From: Afipia massiliensis | GTDB taxonomy: Bacteria > Pseudomonadota > Alphaproteobacteria > Rhizobiales > Xanthobacteraceae | Direction: 5' to 3' | Length of the DNA stretch: 64,000 nt | Assembly (NCBI RefSeq): GCF_014203115.1 | Contig: NZ_JACHIJ010000003.1 | Location: forward strand, 124,001 to 188,000 | The notes under the pieces: generated by a model | Databases searched by the model: none | The model's input: the letters and a program-made list of their open reading frames with translations, nothing else | What the model was told of the DNA's origin: nothing | Shown here: positions 1 to 7,687 of the stretch, piece by piece | Layout of the letters: the number at the start of each line of letters is the position of its first letter | Position numbering within the stretch: position 1 is the stretch's first letter | Made by a program: the position numbers and the translations under genes

Positions 1-51
1 AGTCTTCGCGCGTTCGTAATCGGAGACCGCGAAACCCATGTGATCGATCAT
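1..51 (-). CDS. VOC (glyoxalase-like) family protein, N-terminal fragment
   Basis: Only the first 17 codons are in the window; the gene continues past the left edge. The reverse-strand translation begins MIDHMGFAVSDYERAKT, the typical first beta strand of the vicinal oxygen chelate fold, with a His metal-ligand candidate at residue 4. A GAGGG ribosome site lies 9 to 13 bases before the ATG at 51. Family members are small dioxygenases, lyases or resistance proteins; the substrate cannot be told from this fragment. It is downstream of, and on the same strand as, the FkbM-type methyltransferase. Confidence 0.7.
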   Translation of the reverse strand, partial: MIDHMGFAVSDYERAKT

Positions 52-63
52 GCCTCGTTCCCT

Positions 64-870
64 CTATGATTTTCGCACCAGCAGCGTGTTGCTGCGGGTC
101 TTTCCCGCGATGCCGTAGCCGAGGCCGACCATGTCCTTGATGCAGTCGTGCAGCCAGTCTTTTCGTTCCAGATGTTCGATGGCGACGGCGCGCGGCCATA
201 ATGACTCCGGCGCTTCACGGAAGAACGGCGTCAGCACGCGGTCTTCATAACCTTCGACGTCGATCTTGAGCGCATCGACGCGCGTTATTCCGGCATCGCG
301 CAGGATCGTCAGCAGCCGGTGCGCGGCCACCTTGGTGCCGCCGGTTTCCGAAATGTGGCTGGCGCCCAGATTGCCGCCGTCGGTCTCGATCATCAGTTCG
401 CCTTCGGTGTCGCCTGCCGCGGCGACTACCAGCGAAAGATTTCCCAGCTGCGAGGCGCGGGCGTTGAAGGCGAGCCGCGCGCTCGACACCGGATGTGGTT
501 CGATGGCGATGACGCGGCCGTTCTCGCCGACATGCTTGGCCAGCGCCACCGCATAGGTGCCGACATTGGCGCCGACATCGACGAAGGTGCCGCCGCGCGG
601 CGCGTGCTCGCGCAGGAAATCCAGCTCGGGCAGATTGTAGTCGGGATTGAACAGCGCGCCGCGCTCAGTCCCGCTGGCCAGATGATGCAGCCGGAACGAT
701 GCGCCCTGATAGGTGGCGTCGATGGGGCCGGAGCCAAACATATGAACCAGCCGCGACAGCCATGGCCGGAACGCGCCGCGCTTGAGGCCGGAGCCGTGCG
801 CGGCGGCGATCACCGCGCGCTGCAGGGCGTTGGGAGCATAACTGCCGAATGGCTTTTGGTTGTCGTTCAT
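64..870 (-). CDS. FkbM family SAM-dependent methyltransferase
   Basis: This 268-residue protein has the class I methyltransferase motif FVDVGANVGT at about 96-105, the acidic strand end VIAIEPH at about 120-126, and IDVEGYE at about 203-209, the signature of the FkbM family. Family members O-methylate sugars, lipids or secondary metabolites; the substrate here is unknown. The frame stays open far upstream into the cyclase gene, so the start was placed at the ATG at 870 just after that gene ends; an ATG at 882 is also possible. Neither has a strong ribosome site. It follows the cyclase gene at a short distance and may be co-transcribed with it. Confidence 0.8.
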   Translation of the reverse strand: MNDNQKPFGSYAPNALQRAVIAAAHGSGLKRGAFRPWLSRLVHMFGSGPIDATYQGASFRLHHLASGTERGALFNPDYNLPELDFLREHAPRGGTFVDVGANVGTYAVALAKHVGENGRVIAIEPHPVSSARLAFNARASQLGNLSLVVAAAGDTEGELMIETDGGNLGASHISETGGTKVAAHRLLTILRDAGITRVDALKIDVEGYEDRVLTPFFREAPESLWPRAVAIEHLERKDWLHDCIKDMVGLGYGIAGKTRSNTLLVRKS

Positions 871-910
871 GGCGCAAGTCATCGCGCAGCAGCCGCGATG
901 TTTCAAGGGC

Positions 911-2170
911 TCAGCGGTTGCGATCCTGCAGATACTGCTCGAACCGGCTGGCGGCCTGCCCATCGGCCCTGATTTCAGGATCGAGCGTGTACAGTTCCTC
1001 CGCCCGCCCGATCCCGCGCAGCGCGTAACGCCCGGTCGAGACGAAATGTGCGCTTCCGGGTGGATTGATCCCGGCGAGAAACGCCGACGACACCAGAAGC
1101 TCGCGCTCGATGGTGCGGCACATCGAGGCGATGCGGCTGACCTCGTTGACCGCCGGACCCACCACGGTGAAGTCGAGCCGCTCCTCGCTGCCGATATTAC
1201 CGTAGAACACCTCGCCGACATGCAGGCCCACATAGGCCGAGGTGGTCGGCCTGTTCTCGGACGCGCGCCGTTCGTTGAGAACCTGAATATTCTTTCTGAA
1301 CTGGTTCTCCGCGCGCAGCGCCGCGCGCCGTGCCGCGCCCATGTCGTCTTCATTGAAGATGGCGAGCACGCCATCGCCCATCAGCTTGAGGACGTCGCCG
1401 CCCTCGTCGTGAATCGCGCTGATGGCCGCGTCGGCATAATCGTTGAGGAAGGGAATGATCTCGGCAGGGTCCATCGCCTCGCCGATCGCCGTCGAGCCGC
1501 GCAGGTCGGAAAACCACAGCACCGCATTGATGCGATCGGCGACGCCGCGTGAAATGCGCCCGCTGAGAACCCGTTCGGCGGCATCGCGGCCGAGATAGAC
1601 GTGACCGATGGTGCGGGCGATGCGGGCATGCGCGGCCGATTTCACCGCCAGCCCGAGCAGGGGCACGAGGTCGCGCATCGCGCCGAGCGTGTCCTCGTTG
1701 AAGCCGTTCTCGTGGCGCATGCACCAGAGCGAGTAGACGCAGTCCATTTCGCCGATGATTCCGGCATCCCCAAACCGGTGAATGAACGTCGCGAAGTGCC
1801 TGTGCCCGTCTCCGACGAGCTTCGTCGTCATCTTGAAGTGCTCGTCATCGCTGTCGATGCAGAGTTCGTTCTGGCCGGTTTGAAGCATGGTGTAGAACGG
1901 CGAGCGCCGCCAGTTTTCGGCGGCCTCCCCTTCGCTGGTCGACTCATACTCGAAGAGGTCGCTCTCATTGGACTCGACGTCGCTCCAGCGAAAGCCGCGG
2001 CCCTCGAAAACCGGATGCAGCGTGTCGATGAACACGATGCCGCGCGACAGCTCCAGCCCGGCCGCCCTGCTGCGCTCGCAGAACCCGCGCACAAGGTCGG
2101 TTTCAGCAACGCCGGACAGGCCGGCGCCGGCCAGCCAGTTCATGATCTCGAGCCGGGAAGATAGATCCAT
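911..2170 (-). CDS. Class III adenylate/guanylate cyclase with N-terminal sensory-like region
   Basis: The protein has 419 residues. The C-terminal half is a class III cyclase catalytic domain: metal Asp222 in FSDLRGST, Lys262 and metal Asp266 in LKLMGDG, Asp333 in LDFTVVG, and Asn342 and Arg346 in AVNEVSRI. All catalytic positions are present, and the Lys/Asp pair favours ATP as substrate, so cAMP synthesis is likely. Residues 1-200 contain no transmembrane segment and no domain I can name; the architecture suggests a cytoplasmic input domain. The FkbM methyltransferase gene follows in the same direction, while ohrR lies 64 bases upstream on the same strand. Confidence 0.88.
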   Translation of the reverse strand: MDLSSRLEIMNWLAGAGLSGVAETDLVRGFCERSRAAGLELSRGIVFIDTLHPVFEGRGFRWSDVESNESDLFEYESTSEGEAAENWRRSPFYTMLQTGQNELCIDSDDEHFKMTTKLVGDGHRHFATFIHRFGDAGIIGEMDCVYSLWCMRHENGFNEDTLGAMRDLVPLLGLAVKSAAHARIARTIGHVYLGRDAAERVLSGRISRGVADRINAVLWFSDLRGSTAIGEAMDPAEIIPFLNDYADAAISAIHDEGGDVLKLMGDGVLAIFNEDDMGAARRAALRAENQFRKNIQVLNERRASENRPTTSAYVGLHVGEVFYGNIGSEERLDFTVVGPAVNEVSRIASMCRTIERELLVSSAFLAGINPPGSAHFVSTGRYALRGIGRAEELYTLDPEIRADGQAASRFEQYLQDRNR

Positions 2171-2234
2171 ACGGATTCATCGCGCGGGATTGGTGATGTT
2201 TCAAGGCAATATCCGGAAAGACCGGCGAAAGCCG

Positions 2235-2735
2235 CTACCTTGCCGCGCCCTTTGTCCCTTTGATGAGATTGTTGCGCAGCGCGACGATGCCCTTCTGCAT
2301 TTTCGCGAACTCGTCGGGCGTCAGCCCTGACTCTTTCACCAGGTTCATCGGCAGGGCTTTCTCGCGCACACGGCGGCCGGCATCGGTCAGGCTGACCACG
2401 ACCTGGCGTTCGTCCTTGGGATCGCGGCGTCGGCGCAGATAGCCCATCGCCTCGAGGTTCTTCAGGATCGGCGTTAGCGTGTTGGATTCGAGGAACAGCT
2501 TCTCGCCGAGACTGCTGACGGTCTGGTTGTCCTGCTCCCACAACGCCACGATGGCGATGTATTGGGTATAGGTGAGGCCCAGTTCCTCGAGGATCGGCTT
2601 GTAGGCCCGCCCATAGGCGAGATTGGCCGAATAGATCGCGAAACACAGGAAGTCCTGGAGCCGCGGGTCTGTCTTTGGAGCGGTTTTCGGCGCCGCTGCT
2701 TTCGCTGCGGACTGTCTTGCCTTTGCGGTTGTCAT
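2235..2735 (-). CDS. ohrR: MarR-family organic peroxide sensor/repressor OhrR
   Basis: A winged-helix repressor of 166 residues. The OhrR hallmark DFLCFAIYSANLAYGRAYKP lies at about 28-47 and contains Cys31, the reactive sensing cysteine. No other cysteine is present, so this looks like a one-Cys type. The wing region RRRRDPKDERQ at 101-111 is typical of MarR proteins. The first 24 residues form an Ala/Lys-rich extension. The ATG at 2735 was chosen because GGAGGA sits at the right distance; an upstream ATG at 2753 would overlap that site. It is divergent from ohr, and two palindromes in the shared promoter region are the likely operators. Confidence 0.9.
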   Translation of the reverse strand: MTTAKARQSAAKAAAPKTAPKTDPRLQDFLCFAIYSANLAYGRAYKPILEELGLTYTQYIAIVALWEQDNQTVSSLGEKLFLESNTLTPILKNLEAMGYLRRRRDPKDERQVVVSLTDAGRRVREKALPMNLVKESGLTPDEFAKMQKGIVALRNNLIKGTKGAAR

Positions 2736-2789
2736 CGCCGGTCCTCCGGGCACACGGGAACGTGATCCTTCGGGCCTGATATATATCGG

Positions 2790-2806
2790 ATGCGATTAAA
2801 TCGGAA
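2790..2806. promoter_or_regulatory. Probable OhrR operator, upstream copy
   Basis: The sequence ATGCGATTAAATCGGAA matches the downstream palindrome at 15 of 17 positions. It lies just before the ohr -35 box and 55 bases before the ohrR start codon, so it could serve ohrR autoregulation, ohr control, or both. The centres of the two sites are 54 bp apart. Confidence 0.65.
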
Positions 2807-2809
2807 GGG

Positions 2810-2837
2810 TTGACATCTCGGACGGCCGGCGTATTTA
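2810..2837 (+). promoter_or_regulatory. Probable ohr promoter (-35/-10)
   Basis: TTGACA at 2810-2815 and TATTTA at 2832-2837 are separated by 16 bases, a good match to a housekeeping sigma factor promoter. The predicted transcription start falls at the beginning of the downstream palindrome, the expected arrangement for repression. Confidence 0.6.
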
Positions 2838-2843
2838 CACCGC

Positions 2844-2860
2844 ATCCGATTAAATCGGAT
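2844..2860. promoter_or_regulatory. Probable OhrR operator, perfect palindrome
   Basis: ATCCGATTAAATCGGAT is a perfect 8+1+8 palindrome immediately downstream of the ohr -10 box. Its position between divergent ohrR and ohr, together with a second near copy, supports an OhrR binding role. Confidence 0.72.
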
Positions 2861-2895
2861 ACGAGTTAACTGCGTTCAACCTCAAGGACCACATC

Positions 2896-3315
2896 ATGAT
2901 CACCCAGATCGACAAGGTGCTCTACACCGGCAAGACTCACACCACCGGCGGCCGCGATGGCGCATCCCGCTCGTCCGACGGCCGCATCGACCTCAAGCTG
3001 TCGCCTCCCGGTTCGGCCGGGCAGGGCACCAATCCCGAGCAACTGTTCGCGGCCGGCTGGTCGGCCTGCTTTATCGGCGCGATGAATCGCGCGGCCAGTG
3101 GCCTCAAGGTGAAGCTGCCCGCCGACCTCGCCGTCGACGCGGAAGTGGATCTCGGAACGGCGGGCGACGAATACTTCCTGCAGGCGCGCCTCAACGTCAG
3201 CCTGCCGGGTCTGGACCGCGATGTCGCCCGCGCCGTGGTGGACGGTGCCCATCAGATTTGTCCGTACTCCAAGCTCACGCGCGGCAACATCAACGTCGAA
3301 CTGAATCTGGTGTGA
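2896..3315 (+). CDS. ohr: Organic hydroperoxide resistance protein Ohr (OsmC superfamily)
   Basis: Ohr is a thiol peroxidase that reduces organic and fatty-acid hydroperoxides, normally recycled by lipoylated proteins. The 139-residue protein has the two redox cysteines in the expected places, Cys58 in AAGWSACF and Cys122 in HQICPYS, plus Arg20 and Glu48, which match the catalytic Arg/Glu pair. Length is standard. AAGGA precedes the ATG at 2896. It is divergent from ohrR and preceded by a promoter overlapped by a palindrome, so peroxide induction through OhrR is very likely. Confidence 0.95.
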   Translation: MITQIDKVLYTGKTHTTGGRDGASRSSDGRIDLKLSPPGSAGQGTNPEQLFAAGWSACFIGAMNRAASGLKVKLPADLAVDAEVDLGTAGDEYFLQARLNVSLPGLDRDVARAVVDGAHQICPYSKLTRGNINVELNLV

Positions 3316-3325
3316 GCCGGAACCG

Positions 3326-3354
3326 AAGCCTGCCCCAAGATTCAGGGCAGGCTT
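3326..3354 (+). terminator. Hairpin downstream of ohr, possible weak terminator
   Basis: AAGCCTGCCC and GGGCAGGCTT pair perfectly around a 9-base loop, 10 bases after the ohr stop codon. Only a poor T tract follows, so it may be a weak terminator or an mRNA-stabilising hairpin before the next gene. Confidence 0.5.
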
Positions 3355-3412
3355 CCTTCGCCCTCGCTGTCGGCCATGCCGGGCATGGCCTTGTCTCTCA
3401 CGGAGCATCAAA

Positions 3413-3910
3413 ATGACTTACGCACTTACCCGCGCCTCGCCTCAGAGCGACTTTCATTCGACCACGCTGATCACGGCCGTGGTGGCCGCTGTCGCCACCT
3501 TCGTCACGATCGTTATGGGTCTGCCCACCTGGGCTGCGTTTCTCGGCTGGGTTGGCTACAGCATCAGCGGGCAAACCACGCGTGAAGGGGCTGCAAACCT
3601 GGTTTCGTTCCTGCTGGGTCTGGCCTTCGGGCTCGGGACCGGTGTGGTCATCGAATTCCTGACGCCAGCGCTCGGCAGTGCTGCCGCGCCGCTCGCCGTC
3701 TTCGGTGTTGTGATCGTTGTGATGAGCCTTCGCTCGCTGTCACCGATCAACAACCCGCTTGCCTATTTCCTGGGGCTGATCAGTTTTTTCGCGTCTGCCC
3801 AAATGTCGTCACTGTCCCTGCTGGCGATGTTGGGTCCCGCCGGGGTGCTCGGCGCTGTGTCGGCGTGGACGGTCAGCTATCTTCAGTCTCGCCTGCAGCA
3901 GGCTGCGTGA
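3413..3910 (+). CDS. DUF1097 family membrane protein
   Basis: The protein has 165 residues and is made of about five hydrophobic helices, with segments starting near residues 18, 57, 83, 108 and 130. It resembles the DUF1097 family of small inner-membrane proteins of unknown function, some of which are linked to hydrogenase or stress loci. GGAG precedes the ATG at 3413. It lies 97 bases after ohr with a hairpin between, and 37 bases before the exported hydrolase, so the last two genes probably share a transcript. Confidence 0.7.
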   Translation: MTYALTRASPQSDFHSTTLITAVVAAVATFVTIVMGLPTWAAFLGWVGYSISGQTTREGAANLVSFLLGLAFGLGTGVVIEFLTPALGSAAAPLAVFGVVIVVMSLRSLSPINNPLAYFLGLISFFASAQMSSLSLLAMLGPAGVLGAVSAWTVSYLQSRLQQAA

Positions 3911-3947
3911 CGGTTCCCGCAACGTACAACGACAACAGGAGACTTCC

Positions 3948-4991
3948 ATGTCCGGCTTCATCAACGCGAACCGCCGAAACTTTCTTCAGACTGCGGGCAC
4001 CGGCGCGGCCGCACTCGCCGCAACGGGATTCGGACTGATCCAGTCCGCCCACGCACAAACCGCAGCGGCTCCAGCCTCATCCGTTTCTTCGGCACCGATG
4101 GGCCCGATCAAACAGATCAATGCCGGCACGCTGAATGTCGGCTATTATGAAACCGGTCCCGCGAATGGCCCCGTTGTCATTCTGCTGCACGGCTGGCCTT
4201 ACGACATTCACAGCTTTGCCGATGTTGCGCCGCTGCTGGCGGCGAAGGGCTATCGCGTCATTGTCCCGCATCTGCGCGGCTACGGCACGACGCGTTTTCT
4301 CTCCAGTGACACGCCGCGCAACGGTCAGCAGGCGGTGCTCGCCGTCGACATCATCGACTTGATGGATGCGCTCAAGATTCAGAAAGCCGTCATCGCCGGC
4401 TACGACTGGGGCGCGCGCACCGCCAACATCGTCGCGGCGCTGTGGCCGGAGCGCGTCAAGGCGATGGTGTCCGTCAGCGGTTATCTGATCGGCAGCCGCG
4501 AGGTGAACAAGAAGCCGCTGCCGCCGAAGGCCGAGTTGCTGTGGTGGTATCAATTCTACTTCACCACGGAGCGGGGCCGCGCCGGGTATCAGCAGAACAC
4601 CCATGAGTTCGCGAAGCTGATCTGGCAGCTCGCGTCGCCGAAGTGGAATTTCAGCGACGAGACCTTCGCGCGCAGCGCCAAGTCCCTCGACAATCCGGAT
4701 CATGTCGCGATCTCGATTCACAATTATCGCTGGCGACTGGGCCTTGCCGAAGGCGAAGCGAAGTATGACGATCTCGAAGCGCGGCTCGCGCAAGGTCCCA
4801 CCATCACCGTGCCGACCATCACCATCGAAGGCGACGCCAACGGTGCGCCGCATCCGGAGCCTGCGTCCTATGCGAAGAAGTTCACTGGCAGGTATCAGCA
4901 CCGGCTGCTCACGGGCGGCGTCGGACACAACCCGCCGCAGGAAGTGCCGCAGGCGTTTGCGCAGGCCGTGATCGACGTCGACGGATTTTGA
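3948..4991 (+). CDS. Tat-exported alpha/beta hydrolase, epoxide hydrolase-like
   Basis: A hydrolase of 347 residues. The N-terminus carries a twin-arginine signal, NRRNFLQTAGTGAAALAAT, ending near AHAQ at 34-37, which predicts a periplasmic enzyme. The core has the oxyanion motif HGWP at 81-84, the nucleophile elbow GYDWG with Asp153, and a C-terminal GVGHNP with His at about 327. An Asp nucleophile points to an epoxide hydrolase or haloalkane dehalogenase rather than an esterase. AGGAGA precedes the ATG. The substrate is unknown. Its position after ohr and DUF1097 hints at a role in handling oxidised compounds, which is inference only. Confidence 0.85.
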   Translation: MSGFINANRRNFLQTAGTGAAALAATGFGLIQSAHAQTAAAPASSVSSAPMGPIKQINAGTLNVGYYETGPANGPVVILLHGWPYDIHSFADVAPLLAAKGYRVIVPHLRGYGTTRFLSSDTPRNGQQAVLAVDIIDLMDALKIQKAVIAGYDWGARTANIVAALWPERVKAMVSVSGYLIGSREVNKKPLPPKAELLWWYQFYFTTERGRAGYQQNTHEFAKLIWQLASPKWNFSDETFARSAKSLDNPDHVAISIHNYRWRLGLAEGEAKYDDLEARLAQGPTITVPTITIEGDANGAPHPEPASYAKKFTGRYQHRLLTGGVGHNPPQEVPQAFAQAVIDVDGF

Positions 4992-5016
4992 TTGGAGCGA
5001 CCGGCGAACCCACAGT

Positions 5017-5106
5017 CGTCATGCCCGGGCTTGTCCCGGGCGTCTACGTCTTGCCTTCGAAAGCCCGTTAAAAACGTGGATGGCCGGGACAAGCCCGGCC
5101 ATGACG
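5017..5106. repeat. Dispersed palindromic repeat, family A copy 1
   Basis: Two arms, each itself a hairpin (CCCGGGCTTGTCCCGGG and GGCCGGGACAAGCCCGGCC), bound a short spacer, and the whole unit starts CGTCATG and ends CATGACG. Similar units occur at 31050, 41693 and 48586. No protein is encoded. Confidence 0.85.
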
Positions 5107-5141
5107 AAGAGTAAATCGAATCGCACTTAACGGAAGCAACC

Positions 5142-5290
5142 TCACACCTGCCGTTCGACCATCTTCAGCTTGAGGTCGGCGATGGCTTCCGAGGGGTTGA
5201 GACCCTTCGGGCGCGCCTTGGCGCAGTTCATGATGGTGTGGCAGCGATAGAGCCGGAACGGATCTTCCAGGTTGTCGATCCGCTCGCCGG
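5142..5290 (-). pseudogene. Duplicated 3' end of sdhB (truncated copy)
   Basis: These 149 bases match the last 149 bases of the intact sdhB gene (6864-7012) with 6 substitutions and no gaps. They encode the last 48 residues plus the stop codon. Homology ends abruptly on both sides. One change turns the third-cluster ligand Cys (Cys238 in intact SdhB) into Arg, and there is no start region, so it is not functional. It lies downstream of the real sdhB in the same orientation, separated from it by the outer-membrane protein gene, as expected from integration of a circle or from a tandem duplication. Confidence 0.93.
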
Positions 5291-5379
5291 ATATCTTGTG
5301 GACAAATGAATTTGCCCACCGATTGGGATGCAAGCGGATAGCGGATCAACGCTTAACTGGCTTCGTCGGGGGCGCTTCC

Positions 5380-6750
5380 GTGCATTGTTCAAGAAAAAGA
5401 AAATACGATCGATTGATCGGGATCGTTGGTCGCCTTGGCATCTCGGCCGTTGGTTTGGCCGCCATCGCAGCGCCGGGGCAATCCCAGGAAATTTCAGCCC
5501 GTCCGTTTGCCTATGTGCCGTCCTACTCCTGGGCCGGCGCATATATCGGCGTGCAGGTTGGCCATGGCTGGGGCCACAGCCACTATGCGTCCACGCCTCC
5601 GTGGTCACCTCAACCGGGGGTTCCGATGGACATGACCGGAGGCGTGGTCGGGCCGTATGTGGGATACAATTTTCAGTCCGGCGGATTGATGGCTGGCATC
5701 GAAGCCGATTTCGCAAAGACATGGCTGCGCAGCCAGTCGGTGCTCAATCCTTTCGATGATAGCACTGTGAAATCTGAAATCGACTGGACGGCCTCCGTTC
5801 GCGGACGCGTGGGTTATGCGTTCGGCAATGTGATGCCCTACATCGCCGGCGGCGTGACGTTCGCAGGCGTCAATTTTCCTTACGTTTTGCCCGGCAGCCC
5901 GGGCATCACGCACGACAACCAGCAAACACGGGTCGGATGGACCGCAGGCGCCGGGCTCGAATACGCTGTCCTTGGCAATCTGATTTTGCGTGGCGAGTAC
6001 CGCTACACCGACCTCGGCGAGAAATTTGAGGTAAAGCGAGTCGGCACGGGAATTCATTTTTCGGATGCGTCCGTCACAAACCACGAGTTCCGTGCAGGCG
6101 TGGCCTTGAAGTTTGGCGGCGCTCCTTCTTCGTCGATCGACCGCGCGCTCTCATTTTCGAATGCGCCGCCTGTCGTCTGGAGCGGTCTCTATGCCGGTGC
6201 GCTGGCCGGCTTTAACCGGAGCCAGTCAACCTACGTAGGTCTCGCCAGCCCGGCAGATTATGTTCCATTGAATCCATCGGGGACAGTGCCCTGGATTTAT
6301 GCTGGCTATAATTTCCAATTCGGCCGAACCGTGCTCGGCATTGAGGGAGATGTTCTGCTTTCAAAGATGGTTGGCGGGGGTGCCTTGATTGATCATCTGG
6401 GCAGGGTCCATCCCGGACTCCGGGTGACGTCGGAGCTGGACAATGCATGGTCGGTTCGCGGGCGGCTTGGTTTTGCGTTCGGCAACTTCCTGCCTTACAT
6501 CACGGTAGGCGTCGCAGGGACCGATCACAGTCACACCATTCATTTCGCCGGGCCGCAGCATGCTTTCGACGAGCGCTTCACAAGCTGGACCGCCGGCGCG
6601 GGACTGGAATATGCGGTGAGCGATCACCTGATTCTGAGGACCGAATACCGCTACATCCCCTACGGGCAGGCGACCAATCGTCACTCGGTGTCGAATACGG
6701 TTGATTTGACCGTTGACGAGGTGCGGGTCGGCGTCGCTTTCAAGCTCTGA
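5380..6750 (+). CDS. Outer-membrane beta-barrel protein with two tandem Omp25/RopB-like domains
   Basis: The protein is about 456 residues from a GTG start at 5380, which has a GGGGG site before it and gives a basic n-region (SRKRKYDR) plus a hydrophobic stretch, a plausible signal peptide. An ATG at 5272 is in frame but lies inside the sdhB duplicate. The mature part contains two related barrels, about 49-247 and 263-456. Each begins with an aromatic W-x-G-x-Y motif, contains SVRGR(V/L)G(Y/F)AFGN and WTAGAGLEYAV, and ends in a hydrophobic strand. Single-domain relatives are about 200-280 residues, so this is a fusion or internal duplication. Its codons look less GC-rich than those of its neighbours. 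Confidence 0.82.
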   Translation: MHCSRKRKYDRLIGIVGRLGISAVGLAAIAAPGQSQEISARPFAYVPSYSWAGAYIGVQVGHGWGHSHYASTPPWSPQPGVPMDMTGGVVGPYVGYNFQSGGLMAGIEADFAKTWLRSQSVLNPFDDSTVKSEIDWTASVRGRVGYAFGNVMPYIAGGVTFAGVNFPYVLPGSPGITHDNQQTRVGWTAGAGLEYAVLGNLILRGEYRYTDLGEKFEVKRVGTGIHFSDASVTNHEFRAGVALKFGGAPSSSIDRALSFSNAPPVVWSGLYAGALAGFNRSQSTYVGLASPADYVPLNPSGTVPWIYAGYNFQFGRTVLGIEGDVLLSKMVGGGALIDHLGRVHPGLRVTSELDNAWSVRGRLGFAFGNFLPYITVGVAGTDHSHTIHFAGPQHAFDERFTSWTAGAGLEYAVSDHLILRTEYRYIPYGQATNRHSVSNTVDLTVDEVRVGVAFKL

Positions 6751-6808
6751 TCCTGCGGCGCGCTGAAAGGACGTTGCAGTCGAAAGCGGATTGATCAGTT
6801 CAACAACA

Positions 6809-6840
6809 AAAATGCCCGCTTCTCAAGAAGCGGGCATTTT
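6809..6840. terminator. Bidirectional rho-independent terminator
   Basis: A 14-bp perfect stem (AAAATGCCCGCTTC / GAAGCGGGCATTTT) with a TCAA loop lies between the convergent outer-membrane protein gene and sdhB. The A and T runs on each side make it suitable for both directions. Confidence 0.9.
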
Positions 6841-6863
6841 GATTTCCTGCGATGGCTCGGCGA

Positions 6864-7646
6864 TCACACCTGCCGTTCGACCATCTTCAGCTTGAGGTCG
6901 GCGATGGCTTCCGAGGGGTTGAGACCCTTCGGGCAGGCCTTCGCGCAGTTCATGATGGTGTGGCAGCGATAGAGCCGGAACGGATCTTCCAGATTGTCGA
7001 GCCGTTCGCCGGTGGCCTCGTCGCGCGAATCTTTCACCCAGCGGTCGGCGGCCAGAAGCGCGGCCGGGCCGAGGAAGCGGTCAGAGTTCCACCAGTAGCT
7101 CGGGCACGAGGTCGAGCAGCAGGCGCAGAGAATACATTCGTAAAGACCGTCGAGCTTGGCGCGGTCTTCCGGCGACTGCTTCCATTCCTTCTGCGGCGTG
7201 GGGCTGGTGGTGTGCAGCCACGGCTCGATCGAGGCGTACTGGGCGTAGAAGTTGGTCAGATCCGGCACGAGATCCTTCACCACCGGCTGATGCGGCAGCG
7301 GATTGACCTTGATCGGTCCGGCTTCGACCTCGTCCATTGCGCGGGTGCAGGCCAGCGTGTTCTGGCCGTCGATGTTCATGGCGCAGGAGCCGCAGACGCC
7401 TTCGCGGCAGGAGCGGCGGAAGGTCAGTGTCGGATCGACGTTGTTCTTGATCCAGATCAGGGCGTCGAGAATCATCGGCCCGCAATCGTGGGTGTTCACG
7501 TAATAGGTGTCGATGCCCGGATTTTTTCCGTCGTCCGGATTCCAGCGATAGACCTTGAACTCGCGCAGTTCGGTCGCGCCGGCCGGCTTCGGCCATTCCT
7601 TGCCGCCAGAGATGGTGGAGTTCTTCGGCAGTGTGAATTGAACCAT
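6864..7646 (-). CDS. sdhB: Succinate dehydrogenase iron-sulfur subunit
   Basis: SdhB passes electrons from the flavoprotein to ubiquinone in complex II. The 260-residue protein has ligands for all three clusters: Cys80, 85, 88 and 100 for [2Fe-2S]; Cys171, 174, 177 and 181 in [11 protein letters not shown]; and Cys228, 234 and 238 in [11 protein letters not shown]. It is the last gene of sdhCDAB, 41 bases after sdhA. The terminal 149 bases are repeated at 5142-5290, so homologous exchange between the copies is possible. Confidence 0.97.
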   Translation of the reverse strand: MVQFTLPKNSTISGGKEWPKPAGATELREFKVYRWNPDDGKNPGIDTYYVNTHDCGPMILDALIWIKNNVDPTLTFRRSCREGVCGSCAMNIDGQNTLACTRAMDEVEAGPIKVNPLPHQPVVKDLVPDLTNFYAQYASIEPWLHTTSPTPQKEWKQSPEDRAKLDGLYECILCACCSTSCPSYWWNSDRFLGPAALLAADRWVKDSRDEATGERLDNLEDPFRLYRCHTIMNCAKACPKGLNPSEAIADLKLKMVERQV

Positions 7647-7687
7647 GGTCTCGAACCTTCGCTTGTTCGCTTAACTCTATCCGGCGA

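Noticed and set aside
2785-2860. The ohrR-ohr palindromes as a transcription terminator
   Set aside because: They are in the divergent promoter region, have AT-rich centres without a T tract, and occur as two spaced copies, which fits operators better.
5272-5379. ATG at 5272 as start of the outer-membrane protein
   Set aside because: It lies inside the antisense of the sdhB duplicate and would place 36 hydrophilic residues before the signal peptide; the GTG at 5380 gives a normal signal sequence.
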